Made by a program: the position numbers and the translations under genes. A model generated the notes under the pieces. It was not told the DNA's origin, did no database searches, and saw nothing but the letters and a program-made list of their open reading frames with translations. DNA of 64,000 nt from positions 1 to 64,000 of the forward strand of contig DASPKX010000152.1 in the NCBI GenBank assembly GCA_035627835.1, given 5' to 3'. Below, piece by piece: positions 7,565 to 17,157 of this stretch. Numbering within the stretch: the first letter of the stretch is position 1; each line of letters opens with the position of its first letter. This stretch comes from DASPKX01 sp035627835 (GTDB lineage: Bacteria > Verrucomicrobiota > Verrucomicrobiia > Limisphaerales > SXQI01).

Positions 7565-8503
7565 ATGCGCATGCCCCGACTCCGCCATTGCCTGGCTCTG
7601 CTGCTGCTCCTTTCGGCGCAGTGGATGGCGCGTTCCGCCCCTGTGGAATTGAAGCCCAACGACGTGATCACCTTCCTCGGCGGCAGCGATCTGGTCACGG
7701 CGCAGGAACTAGGGCATTTTGAATCCATCCTTCGGGCCCACCACCCCGGGGTGCGGGTGCGTAGTCTCGCTTGGGAGGCTGACACCGTCTTTGCTCAACC
7801 ACGCGACTTCAAATATCCGCCTTTAACCAATCAACTCGAGAAGATCGGAGCCACCATCGTGATTTGCCAGTTTGGCCAGGCCGAATCGTTCGGCGGCGGC
7901 GCGAAGCTCGGGGATTTCAAACAAGCCTATGCAAGCTTTCTGAAGACGATCGGCCCAGCGCGGCGCACGCTCCTGATCACGCCCCACCCTTTTGAATTTG
8001 GACCGGGAGCCTTGCAGAATCCTGATCCTGCGAACGACCGGCTGGACGCCTACGCCAGCGCCACCCGGGCTGTCGCCCGGGAGCACCGCGCAATCCTGCT
8101 CGATTTGCACTCAGCTTTGCGGGCACGCCCAGCTCGTTTCCGCCTAACCAGTGACGGTTGGCATCTGAGTGCCCGCGGCCACGCATATGTGGCGCAACAA
8201 CTCGCTCACGCTTTTGGCGTGGAGAATGCAACCCACGGCGCAGCCGACGAGAAAGGGCGCTGGGCTAACCCACACTTTGAGAAGCTCCGCCTGGAAATCA
8301 TCGAGAAGAACCGCCTTTGGTTTGATTATTCCCGCCCGATGAATTGGGCGTTCCTCGGCGGCGATCGCGTCGAGCAACCCAGCAGCCGCGACCATCGCGA
8401 TCCCTCGATCCGTTGGTTCCCCACAGAACTGGAAAAGTTTGTGCCGCTAATAGAGCAACGCGAAAGCCGCATCGAAGAACTCGCCCGCGAGGTGCGCCCA
8501 TGA
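7565..8503 (+). CDS. Secreted SGNH/GDSL-like hydrolase
   Basis: Protein of 312 residues with an N-terminal signal peptide (hydrophobic CLALLLLLSAQWMA, then a short polar region). The body resembles the SGNH hydrolase fold: an early ITFLGGSD block in place of the usual GDS, VICQFGQAES in the block III position, and SDGWHLSARGHAYVA matching the D-x-x-H catalytic block. The nucleophile Ser and distal Asp/His are thus plausible, but block I is atypical. Such proteins usually deacetylate polysaccharides. Its stop overlaps the ATG of the PVC cytochrome gene (ATGA at 8500-8503), so the two are probably made together for the periplasm. Confidence 0.7.
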   Translation: MRMPRLRHCLALLLLLSAQWMARSAPVELKPNDVITFLGGSDLVTAQELGHFESILRAHHPGVRVRSLAWEADTVFAQPRDFKYPPLTNQLEKIGATIVICQFGQAESFGGGAKLGDFKQAYASFLKTIGPARRTLLITPHPFEFGPGALQNPDPANDRLDAYASATRAVAREHRAILLDLHSALRARPARFRLTSDGWHLSARGHAYVAQQLAHAFGVENATHGAADEKGRWANPHFEKLRLEIIEKNRLWFDYSRPMNWAFLGGDRVEQPSSRDHRDPSIRWFPTELEKFVPLIEQRESRIEELAREVRP

Positions 8504-11421
8504 AGGCTTTCCTCGCTCTCATCGCGTGCGGGATCTGCCTCACCGCCACAGCGCAGCCGAGCAATCCCGCTGCGGATCTGGCAGCGATGCAGGTGGCTGA
8601 AGGTTACGAAGTCAACCTCTTCGCCTCTGAACGCGAAGGCGTCGTGAAGCCGATCCAGATTCGCTTCGATCCCGCAGGACGCCTCTGGGTCATCGGCAGC
8701 GTGGTCTATCCCCAGATCGAGCCGGGACAGATTCCCAACGACAAAGTTGTCGTGCTTGAAGACACTGACGGCGACGGTCGCGCGGATAAATCGCAAGTGT
8801 TCGCCGAAGGCCTCATGATTCCCACGGGCATCGAACTCGGCGATGGCGGCGTTTACATCGGCCAGGGAACCACCCTGCTCCACTTGCGTGACACCGACGC
8901 TGACGGCAAAGCCGACGAGCGCCGCGTCGTCTTGCGCGGCTTTGGCACCGGCGACTCGCACCAAACCATCAACTCCTTCACCTGGGGTCCGGGCGGTGAG
9001 TTGATGATGTGCCAGGGACTGCATGCGCTCTCCCGCGTTGAGACTCCCTGGGGCATTGAGCAACTACACTCCGCTGGCGTGTGGCGGCTCTGGCCACGGA
9101 CCTTGCGCCTCGACCCGTTCCTTAACGAGGAGATGGGCCCGCAAAACCCTTTCGGCATCGCCTTTGACAGATGGGGCGCCGTGATCATGGCCGCTGGCAA
9201 TGGCCAGGGCATGTACTATCTCACTCCCGCGATGATTCGCGCCCCGAAGAAGCGCACGCTCCCGTCTCTCTGGAATACAGGCCGGAAATTCGCCGGCGGC
9301 GATTTCGTCGAGAACAGCCATTTTCCCGCAGATGCGCAGGGACAGTTCATCACCGGCAGCTACCTCAACAATTCAGTCTATCGCTTCAGAGTCACCGAGG
9401 ATGGCTCCGGGTTTCGCGTGAACGATCTGCCGCCGCTGGTCGCCTCCACCAACACTGCCTTCCGCATTGTCGATGCCCGCTTTGGTCCGGATGGGGCCTT
9501 CTACCTCTGCGATTGGCACAACCCTATCATTGGCCATTACCAGGCGTCCTTCCGGCACCCCGACCGCGATAAAAAGCATGGCCGCATCTGGCGTGTCACC
9601 GCCAAGGGTCGTCCCCTGGCCACACGGCGGAATCTCGAAGCCGCTCCCATCCCCGCGCTCCTGGAGGCTCTCAAATCAGCTGAGCGGTGGGACCGCCAGA
9701 TGGCCAATCGCGCGCTCGCGAATCGCCCGAAGCAGGAAGTTACTGGAGCTGTGGCCGCATGGGCGCGCCAACTCGATCCGCAGGGCCCAAACTACGAGCA
9801 GAGCATCTTCGAAGCAGTCGCCGTGCTGCAAACGCATGCGGTCGTTGACCCGCAACTTCTCGACGCGCTGATGCAGGCCAAGGATTACCACGCGCGCGCT
9901 TACGCTCCACGCGTGATTGGCCATCTTCATCAACAGATTCCCGACACCCTGCAACGGCTGGGCAAGCTCGTTACTGACGCGCACCCACGCGTCCGCCTTG
10001 AAGCGATTATCGCCTGCAGTTACGTGCAAGATCCCAAGGCTGTGGAGATTGCCTTGCGCGCCCTCGGTGCGCCGGTGGACACCTTCATAGACTATTCACT
10101 TTCGCAAACCATCCACACGCTCAAGCCCGCGTGGTTGCAGCCATTCAAGCAACGGCAGCTCGATCTCTCCGCCAAAGCTCTGGAGTCCTTGGTTAAAACC
10201 GATGCTTCAGCTGACACCCTGGGCGTCGTGCGCCAACTCTTCACAAGCAAGGACGTTCAGTCGAACGATAAACGTGCTTACGCCCGCATCATCGCCGAAG
10301 TGGGGTCTGCAGAAGACCTGCAACTGCTTCTCCAACGCCCCAACTTTGCTTCCCCTGCAGAGCAGGCTGCTGCCCTCGCAGCTCTTCGTGAAAGCGTGAA
10401 GATTCGGAAGGTTCGCCCAGCGGGAGCCGTGAGCGCAGCGCTTCAGGAACTCATCGGAAGCAACGATGCAACTCTTCGGGCGCAGGCGCTCCTGCTCGCC
10501 GCGCAACTCAAGGAGCAGAGCTTTTTGGAAACGACGCGAGCCACTGCGCAGCAGAAATCCAACGCCCGCCCGTTGCGGCTCGCCGCAGTGGAAGCTCTCG
10601 GATTCTTCGGCGATAAAGCCACTCTTGAGGCGCTTCTCAGCGGAACTGAACCCGGCGCCTTGAGAGCAGCGTCAATCGTAGCCTTCGCGGAACTGGATCT
10701 TCCATCCGCTGCCCGTCACGCCGCGCAGGAATTCGCAGGAGACAACGCTGACGTTGAGCAACTCCTGCCAGCGTTCCTGCGCAAACAAGGCGGCCCCGCT
10801 GCTTTAGCTGAGGAACTCCAGCGGAATGCTCCCTCGAAGAATGCCGCCCAGGCGGGCCTCACTCTGATGGCTGCTTCCGGCAAGCGTGCCGAGCAACTCA
10901 CGGAACTGTTTAACAAAGCTCTCAGCCGCACAAAAACCCTCGGCGATTTGTCACCCGACGAACTCAAGTCGTTCGCAACTGAAGTTCGCTCCAACGGCAA
11001 CGCTGAACGCGGACGCGCCATCTACGAGCGCCAGGAACTCGGCTGTGTGGCCTGCCACGCCATCGGCGGCGTCGGCGGGACGCTCGGCCCCGACCTTCTT
11101 TCGCTCGGCACCGCCCAGAGCGTTGAATTCATCATCGGCGCGATCCTCGAGCCCAACAAAGAAGTGAAGGAAGGCTTCGTCTCCACCACGGTGGTGACCA
11201 AGGATGGCTCCGAGCAACAAGGTTATGTGCTTCGCCAGAATGCACAGGAGGTCGCCTTGCGCATGCCCGGAACAAACGAAGACACCCGAATTGCGCGAAG
11301 CGACATCAAGGAAATGAAACAACTCGGCTCCATCATGCCTGAACGCCTCTGCGACTCGCTCTCCCGCGACGAGTTTCGTGACCTTGTGCGCTTCTTATCC
11401 GAGTTGGGCGTCAAAAAGTGA
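8500..11421 (+). CDS. PVC-type haem-binding CxxCH protein (dehydrogenase-like propeller, HEAT repeats, cytochrome c)
   Basis: Exported protein of 973 residues. It has a signal peptide (KAFLALIACGICLTATA), then a six-bladed-propeller dehydrogenase-like region (about 40-370) with blade motifs such as EDTDGDGRADKSQVF and RFGPDGAFYLCDW. An alpha-helical HEAT-type region follows (about 400-800), and the C-terminal cytochrome c domain carries CVACH (Cys849, Cys852, His853) and later candidate Met ligands. This architecture is widespread in Planctomycetes and Verrucomicrobia, where it is thought to oxidise sugars and pass electrons to a haem; the substrate is unknown. ATG at 8500 is chosen because the signal peptide begins there. 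It is translationally coupled to the SGNH gene. Confidence 0.9.
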   Translation: MKAFLALIACGICLTATAQPSNPAADLAAMQVAEGYEVNLFASEREGVVKPIQIRFDPAGRLWVIGSVVYPQIEPGQIPNDKVVVLEDTDGDGRADKSQVFAEGLMIPTGIELGDGGVYIGQGTTLLHLRDTDADGKADERRVVLRGFGTGDSHQTINSFTWGPGGELMMCQGLHALSRVETPWGIEQLHSAGVWRLWPRTLRLDPFLNEEMGPQNPFGIAFDRWGAVIMAAGNGQGMYYLTPAMIRAPKKRTLPSLWNTGRKFAGGDFVENSHFPADAQGQFITGSYLNNSVYRFRVTEDGSGFRVNDLPPLVASTNTAFRIVDARFGPDGAFYLCDWHNPIIGHYQASFRHPDRDKKHGRIWRVTAKGRPLATRRNLEAAPIPALLEALKSAERWDRQMANRALANRPKQEVTGAVAAWARQLDPQGPNYEQSIFEAVAVLQTHAVVDPQLLDALMQAKDYHARAYAPRVIGHLHQQIPDTLQRLGKLVTDAHPRVRLEAIIACSYVQDPKAVEIALRALGAPVDTFIDYSLSQTIHTLKPAWLQPFKQRQLDLSAKALESLVKTDASADTLGVVRQLFTSKDVQSNDKRAYARIIAEVGSAEDLQLLLQRPNFASPAEQAAALAALRESVKIRKVRPAGAVSAALQELIGSNDATLRAQALLLAAQLKEQSFLETTRATAQQKSNARPLRLAAVEALGFFGDKATLEALLSGTEPGALRAASIVAFAELDLPSAARHAAQEFAGDNADVEQLLPAFLRKQGGPAALAEELQRNAPSKNAAQAGLTLMAASGKRAEQLTELFNKALSRTKTLGDLSPDELKSFATEVRSNGNAERGRAIYERQELGCVACHAIGGVGGTLGPDLLSLGTAQSVEFIIGAILEPNKEVKEGFVSTTVVTKDGSEQQGYVLRQNAQEVALRMPGTNEDTRIARSDIKEMKQLGSIMPERLCDSLSRDEFRDLVRFLSELGVKK

Positions 11422-11454
11422 GCTGGCTTGGAGGCCCGGAGTGCCTGAACAGAG

Positions 11455-11524
11455 TAGCCCACAGGCAAGCGCCAGCGCAGCCTGTGGGACGCCCGCCTAT
11501 CCTCCACCAGCTCCGTAGGAGCCG
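11455..11524 (+). repeat. Solitary REP-like element (REP D)
   Basis: Starts TAGCCCACAGGC and contains the inverted pair CCCACAGGC ... GCCTGTGGG, then ends with the short hairpin CTCCGTAGGAG followed by CCG. The same two-hairpin unit occurs at 55679-55770, 55909-55980 and, inverted, at 56477-56585 around an IS200-like transposase. This copy lies about 44 kb away, in the gap after the PVC cytochrome gene, and has no transposase beside it. The rest of the 11422-11671 gap shows nothing further. Confidence 0.8.
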
Positions 11525-11671
11525 AACCTCACACCTACTCTCTTGCGTTTGACCGGCGCAAAGTGCGCTTGCCCGCATAATCACGCAAAACAGCCTTTGA
11601 CGCTCCCATGACGCTTTTCTAGGCTCGCGGGCCGTGACTCCAACAGCACATCGCTTCGCGCGAACGAACCT

Positions 11672-12454
11672 ATGAGCCAGGTCGCCCTTATCACAGGCGG
11701 CTCGCGCGGTATCGGCCGCGGCATTGCTCTCGAACTCGCCGCGATCGGTTGGAATCTCGTCATTAACTACGCCCGTAATGCGCAAGCCGCTGAAGAGGCA
11801 GCCGCCCTGTGCCTCGCTGCTGCTCAGAAGGTCGGCCACACCATTCGCGTTGAACTCTGCCAGGGCGATGTCGCAATCGCTCCGGACCGATCACGTCTGC
11901 TAGAGTTCACCCGCGAACGCTTTGGCCGTTTGGACATGCTCGTGAATAACGCGGGCGTCGCGCCAGATGTTCGCGCGGACATTCTCGAAGCAAGCGAAGC
12001 CAGCTTCGATCGGCTCCTAAATATCAACGTCAAAGGCCCTTACTTCCTCACTCAAACCGCAGCCCGCTGGATGATCGAGCAGGCCCGCAACGGCGCGAAG
12101 CCGAGGATCGTCACCATTAGTTCCATCAGCGCCTACACAGCTTCTGTGAATCGCGGTGATTATTGCGTCTCGAAAGCAGCTCTCTCCATGCTCACTCCGC
12201 TTTTTGCGAGCAGGCTTGCAGAGCATGGCATCGGCGTTTTCGAGATTCGTCCGGGAATCATCGAGACCGATATGACCGCTGGCGTGAAGCAGAAATACGA
12301 CGCCCTCATCGCTCAAGGCCTCACGCCTGTGCCGCGTTGGGGCACGCCGCAGGATGTCGGCAAAGCCGTCGCGGCCATTGCGCAGGATCTGTTCCCTTTC
12401 AGCACAGGCGAAGTTTTCAACGTGGATGGTGGATTTCACTTTCGGCGGCTTTAA
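11672..12454 (+). CDS. Short-chain dehydrogenase/reductase (3-ketoacyl-ACP reductase-like)
   Basis: Classical SDR of 260 residues with a Rossmann fold. TGGSRGIGRGIA binds the cofactor, LVNNAGVA is the NNAG motif, Ser of TISSIS and YCVSK supply the catalytic Ser/Tyr/Lys, and RPGIIETDM and FNVDGGFHF close the fold. Arg in the glycine loop favours NADP(H). It heads a tight operon with the GH88 hydrolase (2-base gap) and the old-yellow-enzyme protein, so its substrate is probably a sugar or uronate derivative released by GH88 rather than a fatty acyl chain; that is inference from context. Confidence 0.88.
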   Translation: MSQVALITGGSRGIGRGIALELAAIGWNLVINYARNAQAAEEAAALCLAAAQKVGHTIRVELCQGDVAIAPDRSRLLEFTRERFGRLDMLVNNAGVAPDVRADILEASEASFDRLLNINVKGPYFLTQTAARWMIEQARNGAKPRIVTISSISAYTASVNRGDYCVSKAALSMLTPLFASRLAEHGIGVFEIRPGIIETDMTAGVKQKYDALIAQGLTPVPRWGTPQDVGKAVAAIAQDLFPFSTGEVFNVDGGFHFRRL

Positions 12455-12456
12455 CC

Positions 12457-13857
12457 ATGGCGATTAAAATTGACCAGAAACTGCGCGCGCAAGATTTGCA
12501 GCGCGCGAGCGAGCGGCTCTTCGAGCTTTCAGCCGCAAAGATTCGGAGCATCGAAAAGAGCTGGAACCCCCGCGACGGCACACCGGTGTTCACCGTCAAA
12601 GGCAAATACACCAGCTGCGGTTGGACGGAGTGGACGCAAGGTTTTCAATTCGGCTCCGCTCTCCTGCAATTCGACGCCACCGGTGAGCGCGAGTTCCTCG
12701 AGCTTGGCCGCAAGAAGACCGTTGAGTTGATGGCATCCCATGTTTCGCACATCGGCGTGCATGACCATGGGTTCAACAATGTCTCCACCTATGGGAACCT
12801 CGCGCGCCTCATGGCCGAAGGGAAGGTGGATGAGAATCCCCGCGAGCGTGAGTTCTACGAACTCGCCTTGAAGGTCTCGGGGGCTGTGCAAGCGGCGCGC
12901 TGGACGGAGATCTTCAACGGCAGCGGCTACATCTATTCCTTCAACGGCCCGCACTCCTTGTTCATCGACACGATTCGCTCACTACGATCCTTGGCAGTCG
13001 CTCATCAACTCGGCCACACGCTCATGGGTGAGCGTGATAAACGCATCTCGCTCCTGGAACGCCTCGTTCAACACGCAACCACCACCGCAGAATTCGGTGT
13101 GTATTATGGTGAAGGCCGTGACAGCTATGACGTGCGCGGCCGCACTGCGCACGAGAGCGTCTTCAACCTGAACGACGGCAACTATCGCTGCCCAAACTCA
13201 CAGCAAGGCTACTCACCCTTCTCAACCTGGACGCGTGGTCTCGCCTGGGCGCTTTGCGGATATGCTGAGGAGCTGGAATTCCTCAGCACAATCAGCGACG
13301 GCGAGCTGAAGCCGCACGGAGGCCGTGAGAAGATTGAGCAGGTGTTCCTGAAAGCAGCCACCGCCACAGCGGATTTCTATATCGAGAACAGCTGCGCTGA
13401 TGGCGTTCCGATGTGGGACACTGGCGCGCCGAATCTCTGGCAACTGGGTGATTACCTCAACAAACCATCCGACCCGCACAATGACTTCGAGCCGGTGGAC
13501 AGCTCCGCCGCAGCCATCGCCGCTCAAGGCCTCATTCGCCTCGGCAACTTCCTCGGCGCGCGCAAAGATCGTCGCGCCGCAACATACCGCGCGGCTGGCC
13601 TGACGGTCTCGAAGACGCTCTTCTCGGACAAATACCTCTCCACGGATGCGAAGCACCAGGGCCTCCTGTTGCATTCGGTGTATCACCGGCCCAATGGCTG
13701 GGATTACATAGCGCGCGGCCAAAAGATTCCGAATAGCGAAAGCTCCATGTGGGGTGATTACCACGCGCGTGAACTCGCCCTCTTGATCCTCCGTGAAGCT
13801 CGTCAGGAGCCGTATCTCACCTTCTTTTCCTGGTTGAAAGACCGTCCCCGCGCATGA
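12457..13857 (+). CDS. Glycoside hydrolase family 88 (unsaturated glucuronyl hydrolase-like)
   Basis: An (alpha/alpha)6-barrel enzyme of 466 residues resembling GH88, which removes the 4,5-unsaturated uronic acid left by polysaccharide lyases through vinyl-ether hydration. Family-like blocks are VHDHGFNNVS (about 105), TWTRGLAWALCGYAEE (about 258) and EPVDSSAAAIAAQGLIRLG (about 346). These are where GH88 enzymes carry their catalytic Asp residues, one of which can be the Asp of VDSSA. There is no signal peptide, so it acts in the cytoplasm on imported oligosaccharides. ATG at 12457 is chosen; a longer in-frame extension overlaps the SDR gene. The stop overlaps the next start by ATGA. Confidence 0.82.
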   Translation: MAIKIDQKLRAQDLQRASERLFELSAAKIRSIEKSWNPRDGTPVFTVKGKYTSCGWTEWTQGFQFGSALLQFDATGEREFLELGRKKTVELMASHVSHIGVHDHGFNNVSTYGNLARLMAEGKVDENPREREFYELALKVSGAVQAARWTEIFNGSGYIYSFNGPHSLFIDTIRSLRSLAVAHQLGHTLMGERDKRISLLERLVQHATTTAEFGVYYGEGRDSYDVRGRTAHESVFNLNDGNYRCPNSQQGYSPFSTWTRGLAWALCGYAEELEFLSTISDGELKPHGGREKIEQVFLKAATATADFYIENSCADGVPMWDTGAPNLWQLGDYLNKPSDPHNDFEPVDSSAAAIAAQGLIRLGNFLGARKDRRAATYRAAGLTVSKTLFSDKYLSTDAKHQGLLLHSVYHRPNGWDYIARGQKIPNSESSMWGDYHARELALLILREARQEPYLTFFSWLKDRPRA

Positions 13858-15338
13858 GCCAGCACCCTTTCAAACTCACCCGCATTCCATCGCTGAAATC
13901 CGTCAGCGATTTCCGCGGGCATGTTCAGAGCCTCGGCCTGAACTTGCCTTGTGATGAAGCCATCGTGGCTGGGTCGGAATCGCCCCTTGCGCAGCCGATC
14001 ACCAAAGCGCAGGTGAACGGCAAAACCATTGGCAATCGCTTTGCCATTCATCCCATGGAGGGTTGGGACGGAACAACGGATGGCGGTGTGACGGAGGAGA
14101 TGCTCCGACGTTGGTCTCGGTTCGGCGAGAGCGGCGCGAAAGTGATCTTCGGCGGTGAAGCAATGGCCGTGCGCCCCGATGGTCGCGCGAATCCAAACCA
14201 AATCATCATCAACGACCAGAACAAAGCAGGCATCGCGCGCTTGCGTGAAACGCTCTTTGCCAGGCACAAGGAACTTTATGGGAAGACCGAGGATCTGGTC
14301 GTCGGCTTTCAACTGACCCACTCTGGAAGGTTCTGCCGCCCTCGGGACAAAAAGCAAATGGAGCCGCGGGTGGCGTATCGGCATCCGATTCTCGACCGCA
14401 AGTTCAAGGTCGAAAGTGATGCCGCTGTTCTGACAGACACTGAGATCGAGGAGTTAATCCAGGCCTATATTAAAGCCGCGCAAATCGCGGCGGATGTGGG
14501 GGCTGACTTCGTGGATATCAAGCATTGCCATGGTTATTTGCTGCACGAATTCCTCGGTGCGCATACACGCCCAGGCAAGTACGGCGGCTCATTTGAGAAC
14601 CGCACACGCATTCTGCGCGAGATCATCAGCGGCATTCGCGCGAGCGGGAACAAGATCGATATCGCTGTTCGCCTAAGCGCGTTTGATTTCGTGCCCTTCA
14701 AACCCGACCCAGCGCTATCCCAACCGGGTAAGCTTGGGCCAGGGATTCCTGAGGATTACTCGCACTGCCTTCCCTACAAGTATGGCTTCGGCGTGAACCC
14801 AGAGAACCCAGTCACCTACGATCTGCGCGAGCCCATTCAGTTCGTGAAGCTCTGCGCGGAGCTGGGTGTGAAGATGCTGAACCTCTCGGCAGGCTCACCT
14901 TATTACAACCCGCACATCCAGCGCCCGGCGGCATATCCGCCTTCAGACGGCTACCAACCAGCGCACGACCCACTCATCGACGTGGCCCGGCAGCTTAACG
15001 TGGTTCGTGAGATCAAAGCCCAGGCGCCGCCGCAATTGATCTTCATCGGCACCGCTTACACTTACCTGCAGGAGTATTTGCCGCACGTTGCGCAATATGT
15101 CGTGCGCGAGGGATGGACCGACATGGTGGGGTTGGGGCGTATGGCCCTCAGTTACCCAGCGATTCTGTCAGAAGCGATTGCGAATGGCGCAGTGGCGCCA
15201 CGCGCCATCTGCCGGACCTTCAGCGATTGCACCACTGCTCCGCGCAATGGATTGATCAGCGGGTGCTATCCGCTCGACCGTTATTACGCGGAGAAGCCCG
15301 AAGCGCAAAAGCTCAAAGACCTAAAGAAGGGCATCTAA
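13854..15338 (+). CDS. NADH:flavin oxidoreductase, old yellow enzyme family
   Basis: FMN-binding TIM-barrel protein of 494 residues. It has FAIHPMEGWDGT near the N-terminus (FMN contact), VVGFQLTHSGR, VDIKHCHGYLLHEFLG with the active-site His pair, the THTRPGKYGGSFENR-like stretch typical of the family, and a C-terminal phosphate-binding segment (MVGLGRMALSYP). Near the end, cysteines 453, 459 and 471 (C-x5-C-x11-C) recall the iron-sulfur site of 2,4-dienoyl-CoA-reductase-type enzymes but lack its first CxxC, and the FAD/NAD domain of that group is missing. It probably reduces an alpha,beta-unsaturated carbonyl, plausibly a product of the GH88/SDR steps. It converges with ispG, 12 bases apart. 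Confidence 0.85.
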   Translation: MSQHPFKLTRIPSLKSVSDFRGHVQSLGLNLPCDEAIVAGSESPLAQPITKAQVNGKTIGNRFAIHPMEGWDGTTDGGVTEEMLRRWSRFGESGAKVIFGGEAMAVRPDGRANPNQIIINDQNKAGIARLRETLFARHKELYGKTEDLVVGFQLTHSGRFCRPRDKKQMEPRVAYRHPILDRKFKVESDAAVLTDTEIEELIQAYIKAAQIAADVGADFVDIKHCHGYLLHEFLGAHTRPGKYGGSFENRTRILREIISGIRASGNKIDIAVRLSAFDFVPFKPDPALSQPGKLGPGIPEDYSHCLPYKYGFGVNPENPVTYDLREPIQFVKLCAELGVKMLNLSAGSPYYNPHIQRPAAYPPSDGYQPAHDPLIDVARQLNVVREIKAQAPPQLIFIGTAYTYLQEYLPHVAQYVVREGWTDMVGLGRMALSYPAILSEAIANGAVAPRAICRTFSDCTTAPRNGLISGCYPLDRYYAEKPEAQKLKDLKKGI

Positions 15339-15350
15339 GGCGGCTACGAA

Positions 15351-17147
15351 TCAAGCCACAGCAGTGGCTTCGACGGGCTGGACGAGCTCTGGCTCAACCC
15401 ACTTGCCATGCTCTCGGATGAGATCAACGAGGCGATCAACAGCTTCGGCTTCGGGGATGTTGAACTTCACCGCTTTCTTCCCGACATATAGGTTGATCTT
15501 GCCGGGCGCGCCGCCCACATAACCGAAATCGGCATCCGCCATTTCACCCGGCCCGTTCACGATGCAACCCATGATGGCAATCTTCACGCCTTTCAAGTGC
15601 ACTGTGCGCGCTTTAATTCGCGCCGTCACCGATTGGAGATTGAAGAGTGTGCGCCCGCAGGAAGGGCATGCGACATATTCCGTCTTGAAGGTGCGGCAGC
15701 CCGCAGCCTGGAGAATGTTATACGCGAGCCGCAGAGATTGGCCTGCGCCAGGCTCATTGCGAATCAGAATCGCGTCACCAATGCCGTCACTGAGCAGCGC
15801 GCCGATCACGACAGAGGAGCGAACCAGCGCCACTTGCGGCGTGAACGGCTCCGCCGGTGTCGTAAGGCAATCCTTCAGGAGAATCGGATTATTCCGACCC
15901 AGCCGCTTCAACCTCGCCGCGAGCAAACGAAACGCAGTGATGGCCGGCAGCTGAACTCCATCGCGAACCGTGATCAACTGAGTGTCACAGTTGATGTCGA
16001 AGTCTGACAGCGGATCGACCTCGAGAACATTCAGTTCTTCGTAAATTGCTTCCGGGCGAACGTCGTCCTTCGGATGAATGCGTGGCGAAACCTTCTCCCA
16101 AACGTGGCGCGGAACAACCACGCGGACGGTTTGATCGCGGCCAGCGCGAGCGAACTCAGAGAGCTGAATCTCCGGTGTTTCACGCCGGTGGTAAACGAAC
16201 GGATCGTAAGAAACAGGAAGCTCCGGCACCGCCGCAGTCGTGTTGGTTAACGTCGGAATCTGCGCCAGCAGATCGCGGCAAACCGCGATTTCGTTCGGTG
16301 AATCCTCCGTGAGCGAGACGCGAATGGTGTCTCCAAGACCGTCGGTGAGCAGCGAGCCGATGCCGATGGAACTCTTGATGCGTCCATCCTCGCCTTCGCC
16401 AGCCTCGGTGACGCCGAGGTGAATCGGGTAATTCCAATCGGAACCCAACTCGTTCAGGCGCGCGACCAGCAAACGGTAACACTCGATCATCACCTTAGGG
16501 TTGCTCGACTTCATCGAGAACACGAAGTTGTGGTAATCGTTCTTGCGCGCAATGCGTGCGAATTCCAGCGCGCTCTCCACCATGCCCAGCGGCGTGTCGC
16601 CGTAACGGTTCATGATGCGATCACTCAGCGAACCGTGGTTCGTGCCGATGCGCATCGCGCGGCCAAGCTGTTTGCAGAGGAGCACGAGCGGCGTGAATTT
16701 CTCTTGAATTCGTTCCAGCTCAAAATCGTATTGATCGCCCGTGTACTCCCGGACCGCGAACTTCTTCGAGTCAGCGTAATTGCCGGGATTAATGCGCACC
16801 TTCTCCACCCACTTCGCTGCTTCCATCGCGGCTTCGGGCTTGAAGTGAATGTCCGCAACAATCGGAACATTGCAGCCGCGCTTGCGCAGCTCAGCGACGA
16901 TGTTCTCCAGGTTGGCGGCGTCCTTCACTGTGGGCGCTGTGATGCGCACGATTTGGCAGCCGACAGCCACCAATTCCAGCGTTTGCTGCACGCAAGCCGC
17001 AGTGTCCATCGTGTCGCAGGTCAGCATCGACTGCATCACGACAGGATGCTTGCCGCCAATGATGACGCCGCCGCGGGCGGGGTCGCCAACGACCACTTCG
17101 CGCGTCAAACGACGTTGATAACGGAACGGGGACTGAGTGTAGAGCAT
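15351..17147 (-). CDS. ispG: 4-hydroxy-3-methylbut-2-enyl diphosphate synthase (long form)
   Basis: IspG/GcpE carries out the penultimate step of the MEP isoprenoid pathway with a [4Fe-4S] cluster. The protein has 598 residues, against about 370 in E. coli, because of an extra domain inserted between the TIM barrel and the iron-sulfur domain, as in plants and Chlamydia. Barrel motifs include GGKHPVVMQSML, VADIHFKPEAA and RIGTNHGSLSDR. The cluster cysteines are in YVACPSCGR and MGCIVNGPGE. ATG at 17147 is chosen over a start 29 codons upstream whose leader is Arg/Lys-rich and overlaps rseP. It follows rseP by 10 bases and is probably cotranscribed. Confidence 0.95.
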   Translation of the reverse strand: MLYTQSPFRYQRRLTREVVVGDPARGGVIIGGKHPVVMQSMLTCDTMDTAACVQQTLELVAVGCQIVRITAPTVKDAANLENIVAELRKRGCNVPIVADIHFKPEAAMEAAKWVEKVRINPGNYADSKKFAVREYTGDQYDFELERIQEKFTPLVLLCKQLGRAMRIGTNHGSLSDRIMNRYGDTPLGMVESALEFARIARKNDYHNFVFSMKSSNPKVMIECYRLLVARLNELGSDWNYPIHLGVTEAGEGEDGRIKSSIGIGSLLTDGLGDTIRVSLTEDSPNEIAVCRDLLAQIPTLTNTTAAVPELPVSYDPFVYHRRETPEIQLSEFARAGRDQTVRVVVPRHVWEKVSPRIHPKDDVRPEAIYEELNVLEVDPLSDFDINCDTQLITVRDGVQLPAITAFRLLAARLKRLGRNNPILLKDCLTTPAEPFTPQVALVRSSVVIGALLSDGIGDAILIRNEPGAGQSLRLAYNILQAAGCRTFKTEYVACPSCGRTLFNLQSVTARIKARTVHLKGVKIAIMGCIVNGPGEMADADFGYVGGAPGKINLYVGKKAVKFNIPEAEAVDRLVDLIREHGKWVEPELVQPVEATAVA

Positions 17148-17157
17148 GGGAGAGGGA

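Noticed and set aside
12163..12456. Upstream extension of GH88
   Set aside because: The extra residues are Arg/His-rich and lie inside the SDR gene in another frame; ATG 12457 follows the SDR stop directly.
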